Positions 1 through 7,067 of a stretch of 10,813 nucleotides of DNA are shown in pieces. This stretch comes from Bacteroidales bacterium UBA6248 (GTDB lineage Bacteria > Bacteroidota > Bacteroidia > Bacteroidales > Lentimicrobiaceae), in NCBI GenBank assembly GCA_002441345.1, contig DJVU01000027.1, forward strand, positions 3,550-14,362, read 5' to 3'. The notes below the pieces were generated by a model. It saw only the letters and a program-made list of their open reading frames with translations. It was not told the DNA's origin and searched no databases. Position numbers and translations under genes: made by a program. Position 1 is the stretch's first letter. Every line of letters begins with the position of its first letter.

Positions 1-377
1 CAGAGAATTCAGGCATTCCTTCCGGGAACTGTAATCATACCATTTTTGATATAAATGCCGAAACCCGGAAAATCCCCGTTTTTGCATTGTAACGGTTTTT
101 GTCCCGGTTATTTCACGTCCGGCAATATCCCGGATCATTCGGAAAATGGTAGTTAAAATGCGGCGGAAGCGATCCGCTATTCCGGATTAAACCCTCTATT
201 CTTCCTCTACATGCAGATAACACACATCCAGAATTGGATATTTAAGCCTATACATACTTCGAACTATATCACTCTTTTTAAATTCATTACTCATTATTAA
301 ACCTCTACAGAGACTGGTAGCACCCCATAACAAACCCGTACAAACAAATGCATTTTGCGTAAATAATTTCCTTAGAT
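1..377. other. Upstream region without a confident gene
   Basis: No gene here can be supported with confidence. At the left edge two overlapping reading frames run out of the window and only one, if either, can be real. One is a + frame from base 3 to a TAA at 90-92, ending in the residues IPVFAL, which could be the C-terminus of an upstream gene. The other is a minus frame starting with ATG at 87-85 (MQKRGFSGF...) and open to base 1. Codon use slightly favours the + frame, by eye only. The rest is spacer, becoming AT-rich from about 200 onward. A small 5-bp hairpin, GCGGA/TCCGC, lies at 163-177. A doubtful minus-strand ORF (196-294) and a promoter candidate (354-380) are listed separately. 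Confidence 0.5.
196..294 (-). CDS. Possible small protein, 32 aa (doubtful)
   Basis: A short minus-strand ORF starts at ATG 294-292 and ends with TAG at 198-196. It reads MSNEFKKSDIVRSMYRL... and ends in ...LHVEEE. An AGAGG stretch lies about 8 bases before the ATG, a reasonable ribosome binding site. The opening FKK-x-DIVR faintly recalls small DUF2158 proteins (FKxGDVV), but the glycine and the following family residues are absent, so I do not assign it. It would be divergent from the DUF47-PiT cluster. It could be a real small protein, a decayed fragment or chance. The only support is the start context and the protein-like composition. Confidence 0.2.
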   Translation of the reverse strand: MSNEFKKSDIVRSMYRLKYPILDVCYLHVEEE

Positions 378-380
378 TTG
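354..380 (+). promoter_or_regulatory. Candidate Bacteroidota promoter for the DUF47-PiT-porin cluster
   Basis: TAGATTTG at 373-380 is an exact match to the Bacteroidota -7 consensus TAnnTTTG. A TTTG at 354-357 could serve as the -33 element, but the 15-base gap is shorter than the roughly 17-23 bases usually seen. If the -7 box is right, transcription would begin about 10 bases before the ATG at 402, giving a very short leader. The TTG at 378 would then lie inside the promoter and could not be the start codon. One exact 8-base degenerate match in AT-rich DNA can arise by chance. Confidence 0.35.
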
Positions 381-401
381 ATATTCAAAAAAACCAGTAT
401 C

Positions 402-1049
402 ATGTTTCTCTTCAGGCATGCCAATAAATCCATTGAGTTGATCGACAGCTTCCTTAACCTGATAGATCAGGGGGCTATTCTTTTCAGGGAGGGTGTAAAG
501 AACTACCTGTATGGGAACAGGGAGAGTTTTCTGAACAATCTGCAAACGCTTTCCTCTCTTGAAACAGAGGCGGATATCATAAAAAGGCAATCGGAGAATC
601 TGCTTTATTCACAGTCACTTATGCCTCAGTTAAGAGGCGACATACTAAAACTGATGGAGGATCTCGACAACATTATTGATCTTGCCAAATCCAACCTGTA
701 TCAGTTTGATGTAGAGATTCCGTTTATACCTGCTGAACTTAACCAGGATCTGGTAAAGCTCACCGAATTGTCGGCTTCCGCCATTGAATCGGTAATACCT
801 GCTGCACGCGCATATTTCAAGGATCCCGATACTGTAAAGGAAAAGCTTCACAGAGTATATCTTTTTGAAAAAGAGGCTGATAAGCTGGCTGACTCTATAA
901 AACGAAAGGTATTTCACGATATGCCCGGCTTAAAGCTCAGCGAAAAATTCCATCTGCGTTACTTTACACTCCATATAGAAATGCTGTCGGATGCTGCGGA
1001 AAAAACAGCCGATGTACTTTCAATCATGGCAATAAAACGAACCATTTGA
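402..1049 (+). CDS. DUF47 family PhoU-like protein, putative PiT accessory/regulator
   Basis: This is a 215-residue, all-helical cytosolic protein of the DUF47/TIGR00153 family (PhoU-related), the usual length. Members are commonly encoded next to PiT phosphate transporters and are thought to modulate them. Visible PhoU-type acidic, potentially metal-binding motifs are ETEAD (54-58), MEDLDNIID (85-93) and EKEAD (156-160), plus a C-terminal helix with E193, D197, E200 and D204. The reading frame also permits a TTG start at 378, adding eight residues. I prefer ATG 402 because the protein then begins MFLFR..IELIDSFLNLI, as family members do, and because 378 falls in a promoter-like element. The stop is 19 bases before the PiT gene, so the two are almost certainly co-transcribed. 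The family is secure; its action on the fused transporter downstream is inference. Confidence 0.9.
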   Translation: MFLFRHANKSIELIDSFLNLIDQGAILFREGVKNYLYGNRESFLNNLQTLSSLETEADIIKRQSENLLYSQSLMPQLRGDILKLMEDLDNIIDLAKSNLYQFDVEIPFIPAELNQDLVKLTELSASAIESVIPAARAYFKDPDTVKEKLHRVYLFEKEADKLADSIKRKVFHDMPGLKLSEKFHLRYFTLHIEMLSDAAEKTADVLSIMAIKRTI

Positions 1050-1068
1050 TCCAATCGCCTCTGACGGG

Positions 1069-2796
1069 ATGCTGTACCTGATCTTTTTATCCAGCGGATT
1101 ATTCCTGGGGTGGTCACTCGGAGCCAACGATGCAGCCAATGTTTTTGGCACTGCCGTCGGGTCCAAAATGATCCGGTTCCGTAATGCTGCCCTTATAGCC
1201 AGTATTTTCGTAATCCTGGGTGCCGTTTTTCAGGGACAGGGAACTTCCGACACCCTTTCGAGCCTGAATGCGGTAGATGCACTGGCAGGCGGATTTACCG
1301 TTGCGTTGTGCTCGGCGCTCACCGTTTACTGGATGACCCGCTATGCGCTGCCGGTATCGAGCAGTCAGGCCATTGTCGGTGCCATCATAGGCTGGAGCTT
1401 TTTCGTGGATAAGCCTGCCGACTATACCGTACTGACCAAAATTGTCGGGACCTGGGTATCGGGACCCATTCTCGGACTGATCTTTGCCGCCCTCTTGTTT
1501 ACGGGACTCCGGTATCTTCTGCGGAAGCTTAAGATACATGTAATAAAACTGGACTCCTATATACGATATTCCCTGGTAATTGCCGGAGCATTCGGGGCTT
1601 ACAGCTTGGGTGCCAATAATATAGCCAATGTTGTAGGGGTATTTATATCTTCAGCTCCCGAATTGCTCCTCGATTTCGGATTGTTTACCCTTAACGGACA
1701 GCAACTGTTTTTTCTTGCGGGCGGACTTGCCATAGCAGCAGGAATTATTACCTACAGTAAGCGGGTTATGTTAACCGTAGGCAACGGAATTCTGGCACTT
1801 ACCCCGGAGGCTGCCATCGTTGTAGTGCTTTCACAGGCTCTCGTGCTGTTTGTTTTTTCTTCGACCAGTCTTTCCAACGCTTTGATCTCCATAGGTCTGC
1901 CTCCTATACCCCTGGTGCCCGTTTCAAGTACGCAGGTAGTGGTGGGATCGGTTATCGGCATCGGTCTTATTAAAGGTGTCCGGGAAATAAAGCTTCAGGC
2001 GCTGGGAGGGATTGCACTCGGATGGGTTCTCACCCCCGTGATTGCCGGAATACTTACCTATGTATCGCTTTTTTTCGTTCAGAACGTCTTTCACCTGGAT
2101 GTCACCGCTCCTGGTCAGGCTGTCACGGATACAGGGGCTGCATCCGGATTGCGCTATAACCTGATTCTGCCATCGGTATTTATTGCGGTTCTGCTGGCAA
2201 TCCTCACTCTCGTTTTCATCATATTAAGGCAAAAACAGCTCAGGCTGCGCACAGAAAACGAGCTACTGCAGCAGCAAAACAGTTCGTATCTGGCACAGAA
2301 GAACCTAAGTGCCATGGAGATATCCGCCATTCAGCTCGAAAACGATCTGCTGAATCAGAAACTGGAATACCGGAAGCGGGAGTTTAATACGATGGTACTA
2401 AATATCACAAGCCAGAAAGAATTCCTTCATGAGCTCACCCAGAAGGTGGATGCCATTCGCAAAGCCGGGGAATCTGACACCAGGCAACAGCTTATAAGCG
2501 AGCTTGCAATGATGCTGAAACAAAAAATGTCGTTCAGCGATGAAACGGAAGAATTTTACTCAAAAGTAGAGCAGGTTGACCGCGATTTTCGTCAGAAACT
2601 GAGTTCTATGTATCCCGACCTCACGGAACAGGAAAAGCGTTTAACCATATTACTGCGATTAAATCTGTCGTCGAAAGAGATTGCCTCCATGCTCGGCATT
2701 TCGCCCAAGAGTGTGGAAATTTCACGATACCGTTTACGGAAGCGTTTGAATTTGAAACCCGGTGAAAACCTGACACAATTCATACAAAACCTTTAA
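1069..2796 (+). CDS. PiT-family phosphate transporter fused to coiled coil and LuxR-type HTH
   Basis: This 575-residue inner-membrane protein has two parts. Residues 1-345 are a compact PiT (PF01384) permease with the internal duplication: GANDAANVFG (18-27) and GANNIANVVG (181-190), then LPVSSSQAIVGAIIGW (94-109) and VPVSSTQVVVGSVIGI (284-299). PiT proteins import inorganic phosphate with Na+ or H+; a few relatives carry sulfate (B. subtilis CysP). Bare PiT proteins of this short type usually end near here. This one continues with an extra transmembrane helix (365-387), a basic stretch just after it (RQKQLRLR, suggesting a cytoplasmic tail), a Gln/Leu/Glu-rich coiled coil (about 390-465) and a helix-turn-helix (about 515-565, including SSKEIASMLGISPKSVEISR) of the kind ending Bacteroidota TPR-TM-coiled-coil regulators. 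It is one uninterrupted frame. The DUF47 gene before it and the porin after it argue for phosphate. A role as transporter plus transcription factor is inferred from the architecture. Domain calls are strong; function of the fusion is open. Confidence 0.93.
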   Translation: MLYLIFLSSGLFLGWSLGANDAANVFGTAVGSKMIRFRNAALIASIFVILGAVFQGQGTSDTLSSLNAVDALAGGFTVALCSALTVYWMTRYALPVSSSQAIVGAIIGWSFFVDKPADYTVLTKIVGTWVSGPILGLIFAALLFTGLRYLLRKLKIHVIKLDSYIRYSLVIAGAFGAYSLGANNIANVVGVFISSAPELLLDFGLFTLNGQQLFFLAGGLAIAAGIITYSKRVMLTVGNGILALTPEAAIVVVLSQALVLFVFSSTSLSNALISIGLPPIPLVPVSSTQVVVGSVIGIGLIKGVREIKLQALGGIALGWVLTPVIAGILTYVSLFFVQNVFHLDVTAPGQAVTDTGAASGLRYNLILPSVFIAVLLAILTLVFIILRQKQLRLRTENELLQQQNSSYLAQKNLSAMEISAIQLENDLLNQKLEYRKREFNTMVLNITSQKEFLHELTQKVDAIRKAGESDTRQQLISELAMMLKQKMSFSDETEEFYSKVEQVDRDFRQKLSSMYPDLTEQEKRLTILLRLNLSSKEIASMLGISPKSVEISRYRLRKRLNLKPGENLTQFIQNL

Positions 2797-2807
2797 AACA
2801 ATTCACT

Positions 2808-4193
2808 ATGAAAAAAATGAAAATGTTAAGCCTGATTGCCGGAATGCTGCTGATCGGCGGCTTTTCCGGGAAACTCAGTGCCCAGGTGACCGACACCAGC
2901 GTCCGTTACAACCAGTACGGAGCGGTTGTCAACAGAACTCCCCTGCATGCAGAGGAGAGAAACGGTATCCTTGTACTGGAAAGCAAGGATCAGAAATACA
3001 AAATCTGGTACGATGCCAGGGTTCAGGTTGACGGAGCCATGTTTTTCGGCGACACCTACAACCCGATCGGCAATGGTACATCGATACGCCGCGCCCGCTT
3101 TGCGGTTAAAAGTCAGTTTACCGAAAAATGGTACGGCGAATTCGATATGGATATCTCCAACTCGGAACTCGAGCTGAAAGATGCCTATCTGGAATTCTCC
3201 CCGAACGAACGGCTAAGTCTGCGCGCCGGTAACTATAAGGAAGGCTTTTCGTTTGAATCCACCACCACTTCACGGTATCTTACCTTCATCGAACGGCCGA
3301 GTGCAGTGTATACTTTTGCCCCCTCGCGCCACATAGGGATAGGAGCCATGTATCACAAGGACTGGCTGTTTGGTATGGGAGGTATTCATTTTCAAACCGT
3401 TGGAGATCCTGAAGAGCGGTTGTTTTCGGAAGACAACAACAAGGATTACGGTACCGATGAAGGCGTTTCATTTACCGGAAAGCTGGTTGCCATGCCCTTC
3501 CACGATGATTTCACAAAAGGATTACACTTCGGTATAGCCGGATCGTACCGTACCCCGAAAACCGATTCTGAAATCAGGGGACACGAACGTTACAGCACCC
3601 GTTCGCTTACTTCCATCAACCGCAAAAAGTACATGGATACCGACCTGATTTCCAACGTCGATTACATCGTACTGGGCGGACTTGAATTTGCAGGATATCA
3701 CAAAAACCTGCGCATCCAGGGCGAATACCTGATAAGCAACGTTCACCGTAAAAAATTTGACGAGGAGCTGCCAACCGAAAAATTTGACGGATGGTATGTC
3801 TTCGGAAGTGTACTACTCTTTGGCGGACAATACAATTACAATACAAGCGATGCCGAATTTACCCAGCCGACACGAGGCAAATCGTGGGGAGATGTTGAAC
3901 TGGCATTCCGGTACGATTACCTCAGCCTGAATTCAAGCATGGACGGCATAATGGGCGGTGCCGGTGAAGGCTATACCCTTGGCCTTAACTATCACGTTAA
4001 CAACAACGTAAAAATTATGCTCAACTATGCCTATCTGAATCACGACCGTTATGCCAGTGGCAAGAACAAGCTGTTTGTAGGTTACGACGAAAACGGAGTA
4101 CTGACCAGGGATCCCAGGAAAGTGGTGGATGCCAATGGCAAAGCAGGCGAAGATTTCAGCTTTGTGAGCATCCGGCTTGAAGTTGACTTCTAA
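2808..4193 (+). CDS. Phosphate-selective-type porin (OprO/OprP family)
   Basis: This is a 461-residue outer-membrane beta-barrel of the porin O/P family (PF07396). Such porins let phosphate or polyphosphate cross the outer membrane; in Bacteroidota the substrate is mostly inferred. A Sec signal peptide covers residues 1-25, with cleavage likely after LSA and before Q26. Family stretches include IRRARFAVKSQF (93-104), ELKDAYLEF (122-130), RAGNYKEGFSFE (139-150) and FIERPSA (160-166). Alternating polar/aromatic strands run to a C-terminal phenylalanine (EVDF), as expected for insertion by the Bam machinery. Length is normal. It starts 11 bases after the PiT stop, so it is in the same operon and may supply that transporter. 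Anion selectivity cannot be read directly from the sequence. Confidence 0.9.
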   Translation: MKKMKMLSLIAGMLLIGGFSGKLSAQVTDTSVRYNQYGAVVNRTPLHAEERNGILVLESKDQKYKIWYDARVQVDGAMFFGDTYNPIGNGTSIRRARFAVKSQFTEKWYGEFDMDISNSELELKDAYLEFSPNERLSLRAGNYKEGFSFESTTTSRYLTFIERPSAVYTFAPSRHIGIGAMYHKDWLFGMGGIHFQTVGDPEERLFSEDNNKDYGTDEGVSFTGKLVAMPFHDDFTKGLHFGIAGSYRTPKTDSEIRGHERYSTRSLTSINRKKYMDTDLISNVDYIVLGGLEFAGYHKNLRIQGEYLISNVHRKKFDEELPTEKFDGWYVFGSVLLFGGQYNYNTSDAEFTQPTRGKSWGDVELAFRYDYLSLNSSMDGIMGGAGEGYTLGLNYHVNNNVKIMLNYAYLNHDRYASGKNKLFVGYDENGVLTRDPRKVVDANGKAGEDFSFVSIRLEVDF

Positions 4194-4224
4194 TTCGTAA
4201 ATAAACTTTAAAAAATATCAATCG

Positions 4225-6291
4225 ATGAAAGCAAAAGCAATAGCATTACTGATGGCCATTCTCCTGATCGCAGGCATCACTTCCTGCGTAAAGGATGAGC
4301 TTTTCGAAGGCCCCCCGGTTCTCAGCGAGTTAAGCATCAGCCCTCAGGCACCCGGTGAAAACGATGCCGTAACAGTTACTGTAAAAGTAACGGATAATTA
4401 TGGTGTTAAATCGGTTACCCTGTTTCACAAAGCCGGCGAAGGAGCATTTACCAGTGTAGTTATGAATGCCTCCGGCAGCGGTGTATTTACGGCACAAATC
4501 CCCAAACAGGCATCCGGTGTTACCGTAAGTTATTACGTGGAAGCCGTTAACGAATCCGGTAAAAAAGGCTATGCCCCAACCGGAGCACCTGCGACATCTG
4601 CTGCCTATACGGTAGGTGCACCCAGCATCGTTTTGAATGAAATATACAGCCGCGGCACCGTTGAAGCACCCGACTGGGTGGAAATCTACAACAACTCCGA
4701 CAGTCCTGCCGACATCAGCGGATACAAGGTTTACGATCCGGGCGGACAATCCGGTTCTAAGCCGAAAAAAGAAATTCCGGCAGGTACGGTTATCCCCGGC
4801 AGGGGTTTCTATGTTATCGTGGTTGACGACGGTACCGAAAGCGGATTCGGGCTTTCAAGCGGAGGCGATGAGGTTTGGCTCGAAAACACAAGTGGCAATG
4901 TGATCGATAACGTTGCTCATCCCGCATTCGAACCCTCCCAGTCGTACGGCCGTGTGCCCGATGGAACCGGTACCTGGCAGATTCTGAACACCATTACCCG
5001 TGGAAGTGCCAACGACGATTCTCCCCCGGCTCCCGTTATTCTGATCAACGAAGTGTATTCGCGCGGAACAGCTGAAAATCCCGACTGGATAGAAATCTAC
5101 AATGCCACGGCTATTGCCGTTGATGTCAGCGGATACAAGGTTTACGACAACGGCGGACAGGCCGGTACCAAACCCAAGAAAGAGATTCCGGCAGGAACTT
5201 CCATCCCTGCAAAAGGATTCCTTGTTATTGTAGTTGACGATGCCGACGCCAGCGGATTCGGGTTATCCAGCGGTGGAGAACAGGTATGGCTGGAAAATAC
5301 TTCCGGAGTTGTAATCAATGATGTAACCTTCCCCGCAATGGACGAAGGTCAGTCGTACGGACGTTATCCCGACGGCGATGCCAACTGGCAGGTGCTTTAC
5401 ATCCCGACACCCGGAGCAGCCAACAATGCCGGTGAACCTCCGTCAGCCGTAATCGTGATGAACGAAGTCTTTTCAAGGGGAACGGCCGAAGATCCCGACT
5501 GGGTGGAGCTGTACAATGCATCGGCCGTAGCAGCCGATATCAGCGGATACAAGATTTATGACAGCGGCGGTCAGGCAGGAACCAAACCTAAAAAACCGAT
5601 TCCTGACGGAACCATGCTGCAACCCGGAGAGTTTTTTGTAATCGTTGTGGACGATGCCGACGCAAGCGGCTTCGGACTGTCGAGCGGCGGTGAAACGGTA
5701 TGGCTTGAAAATGCAGGCGGAACCGTGATCGATGAAATCATATTCCCGGCTCTTGCTGAAACGGAATCCTATGGACGTTATCCCGACGGCTCATCGAACC
5801 TTCAGATTCTGAGCATAGTAACCAAAGGTGCAGCAAACGACAATTCCACTCCTCCTCCTGCTGTAATACTGAAAATGAATGAGATCTATTCGAGGGGCAC
5901 AGCAGAAAATCCCGACTGGGTTGAAATTTTTAATGCTTCCACAGTAGAAGTTGACCTTTCCGGATACAAAATTTACGATAACGGCGGACAGGCAGGAACA
6001 AAGCCGAAAAAGGAATTTCCTGCCGGAACCATTATTCCTGCCGGCGGTTTCTTTGTAATTGTAACCGATGATGCCGATGCCAGTGGTTTCGGGCTTTCCA
6101 GCGGAGGTGAAACCGTTTGGCTGGAAGAGCCTTCCGGAGCAGTCATCGACGAAGTTGCATTCCCGGCAATGGAAGACACACAGTCGTACGGACGTAAACC
6201 CGACGGATCGGATACGCTTGTACTATTCATTGAGATTACCCGCGGATCGTCAAACAACAACGCCGGCGTATTGCCAAAAGGCAGAAGATAA
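4225..6291 (+). CDS. Lipoprotein with four tandem lamin-tail domains
   Basis: This is a 688-residue exported lipoprotein. The signal peptide ends in a lipobox (AGITS before Cys21), and the mature protein begins C-VKDE, resembling the Bacteroidota lipoprotein export signal (Lys plus two acidic residues), so display on the cell surface is likely. Residues about 30-130 form an Ig-like beta domain (SELSISPQAPGENDAVTVT...SYYVEAVNESG). Four lamin-tail domains (LTD, PF00932) follow at about 134-263, 270-400, 407-537 and 546-677. Each has LNEIYSRGT, DWVEIYN, SGYK(V/I)YD, GGQ.G(T/S)KPKK, a hydrophobic strand (V-I-V), SGFGLSSGGE.VWLE and SYGR.PDG. No nuclease, phosphatase or other enzyme domain is present, nor a type IX sorting tail. 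Bacterial LTDs often sit on secreted nucleases or adhesive proteins, so binding or scaffolding is a reasonable guess. The gene begins 31 bases after the porin and may belong to that operon; it ends just before a strong terminator. Confidence 0.88.
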   Translation: MKAKAIALLMAILLIAGITSCVKDELFEGPPVLSELSISPQAPGENDAVTVTVKVTDNYGVKSVTLFHKAGEGAFTSVVMNASGSGVFTAQIPKQASGVTVSYYVEAVNESGKKGYAPTGAPATSAAYTVGAPSIVLNEIYSRGTVEAPDWVEIYNNSDSPADISGYKVYDPGGQSGSKPKKEIPAGTVIPGRGFYVIVVDDGTESGFGLSSGGDEVWLENTSGNVIDNVAHPAFEPSQSYGRVPDGTGTWQILNTITRGSANDDSPPAPVILINEVYSRGTAENPDWIEIYNATAIAVDVSGYKVYDNGGQAGTKPKKEIPAGTSIPAKGFLVIVVDDADASGFGLSSGGEQVWLENTSGVVINDVTFPAMDEGQSYGRYPDGDANWQVLYIPTPGAANNAGEPPSAVIVMNEVFSRGTAEDPDWVELYNASAVAADISGYKIYDSGGQAGTKPKKPIPDGTMLQPGEFFVIVVDDADASGFGLSSGGETVWLENAGGTVIDEIIFPALAETESYGRYPDGSSNLQILSIVTKGAANDNSTPPPAVILKMNEIYSRGTAENPDWVEIFNASTVEVDLSGYKIYDNGGQAGTKPKKEFPAGTIIPAGGFFVIVTDDADASGFGLSSGGETVWLEEPSGAVIDEVAFPAMEDTQSYGRKPDGSDTLVLFIEITRGSSNNNAGVLPKGRR
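4624..6255 (+). repeat. Four in-frame lamin-tail domain repeats
   Basis: Coding repeats of about 390-395 bases, spaced at 136-139 codons, lie at roughly 4624-5013, 5032-5424, 5443-5835 and 5860-6255. Conservation is high at protein level (for example GYK.YD..GGQAGTKPKK and DDADASGFGLSSGGE in copies 2-4) and lower at DNA level, where synonymous positions differ. Copy 1 is the most diverged (DPGGQSGSKPKK, DDGTESGFGL). The linkers are short and rich in Pro, Asn and Ala (such as NDDSPPAP and NDNSTPPPA). Confidence 0.9.
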
Positions 6292-6300
6292 TGCCATCCC

Positions 6301-6348
6301 GGGGAACCGGCGAAAAAGAGTACGCCCGCCGGTTCCCCTTCTTTATTT
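6301..6348 (+). terminator. Intrinsic terminator after the lipoprotein gene
   Basis: A perfect 12-bp inverted repeat, GGGGAACCGGCG (6301-6312) with CGCCGGTTCCCC (6327-6338), encloses a 14-base loop and is followed by the T-rich TTCTTTATTT. It begins 9 bases after the lipoprotein stop. It probably ends the transcript that starts upstream of DUF47 and separates it from the CYTH genes. Confidence 0.85.
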
Positions 6349-6409
6349 AACAACAAAACAACTGTGGGCTGACATCCCTCAGCAAGGATAAAATTTAACG
6401 TATACCCAC

Positions 6410-7051
6410 ATGGCAAAAGAGATTATTGAGATTGGAGAACAATCCAAACCGCGTTTTGAGTTCCGGTCGTTCGGACAGAATTTTGACAGGGAGCATTTCC
6501 GGATGGCAAGGCTGTCGGTACCAATCCCTGAAAAGGTATGGGAACGTCATTCGGAGGAAATTTATATCGTGTCGCGAACCAACGACATCAACAACACCAA
6601 GATCCGGAACGGGAAAATGGACATCAAAACCTTTGTGCGGACCGTTGACGGACTGGAGCAATGGAATCCGCTGATGAAGGGAGAGTTCCCGATGAAGGCA
6701 TCCATGTTGCTGGAGGAGGTGTTTCCTGCGTTTCAGGTCGAAATTCCGGATCTGCCGAAAGAGGAATACTCCTATGAGGAATTCATGGAAATCATTCACC
6801 GTCATCCCGACCTTCAGGCCGTTAACGTTAAAAAACAACGGTTTGGATATATGGTAAACGATGCCATCTGCGAATACGCCGTTGTACTGATAAACGGAGC
6901 AAGGGTAGTAAGCATAAATGCAGAATCCACGGAAGTGGACGACATTAGAAAAACCGTAACGGAAATAGGTGCTGAAGGAACCGAAAACATCAATTACCTG
7001 CAGGCAATCAAGCGGGTAATTGGCATGATCGATAAACCACTGGCCAATTAA
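6410..7051 (+). CDS. Divergent CYTH-like (triphosphate tunnel superfamily) protein
   Basis: This is a 213-residue soluble protein with no signal peptide. I read it as a divergent relative of the CYTH fold. A first strand RFEFRSFG (15-22) could replace the classical ExExK strand. SEEIYIVSR..D (48-59), then NTKIRNGKMDIKTFV (62-76), resembles the paired basic strands (KxR...xxIK) that line the tunnel. GLEQWNP (81-87) follows, and the C-terminal half has KKQRFGY (141-147) and CEYAVVLINGARVVSINAES (154-173), placed like the CYTH K-x-R-Y and acidic strands. CYTH proteins bind or hydrolyse triphosphate groups; adenylate cyclase activity also exists in the superfamily. It lies 16 bases before a canonical CYTH gene, and both begin MAKEI. 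The classical ExExK motif is missing, so the substrate is unknown. The start ATG 6410 is the first in frame and leaves a leader of about 60 bases after the terminator. A small GCTGA/TCAGC hairpin occurs in that leader (6368-6383). Confidence 0.75.
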   Translation: MAKEIIEIGEQSKPRFEFRSFGQNFDREHFRMARLSVPIPEKVWERHSEEIYIVSRTNDINNTKIRNGKMDIKTFVRTVDGLEQWNPLMKGEFPMKASMLLEEVFPAFQVEIPDLPKEEYSYEEFMEIIHRHPDLQAVNVKKQRFGYMVNDAICEYAVVLINGARVVSINAESTEVDDIRKTVTEIGAEGTENINYLQAIKRVIGMIDKPLAN

Positions 7052-7067
7052 CCTAAAATAACGAGCA

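Noticed and set aside
4330..4749. 139-codon minus-strand frame opposite the lipoprotein gene
   Set aside because: It is an antisense shadow of the Ig-like and first lamin-tail domains, with Cys- and Arg-rich composition and no plausible start context.
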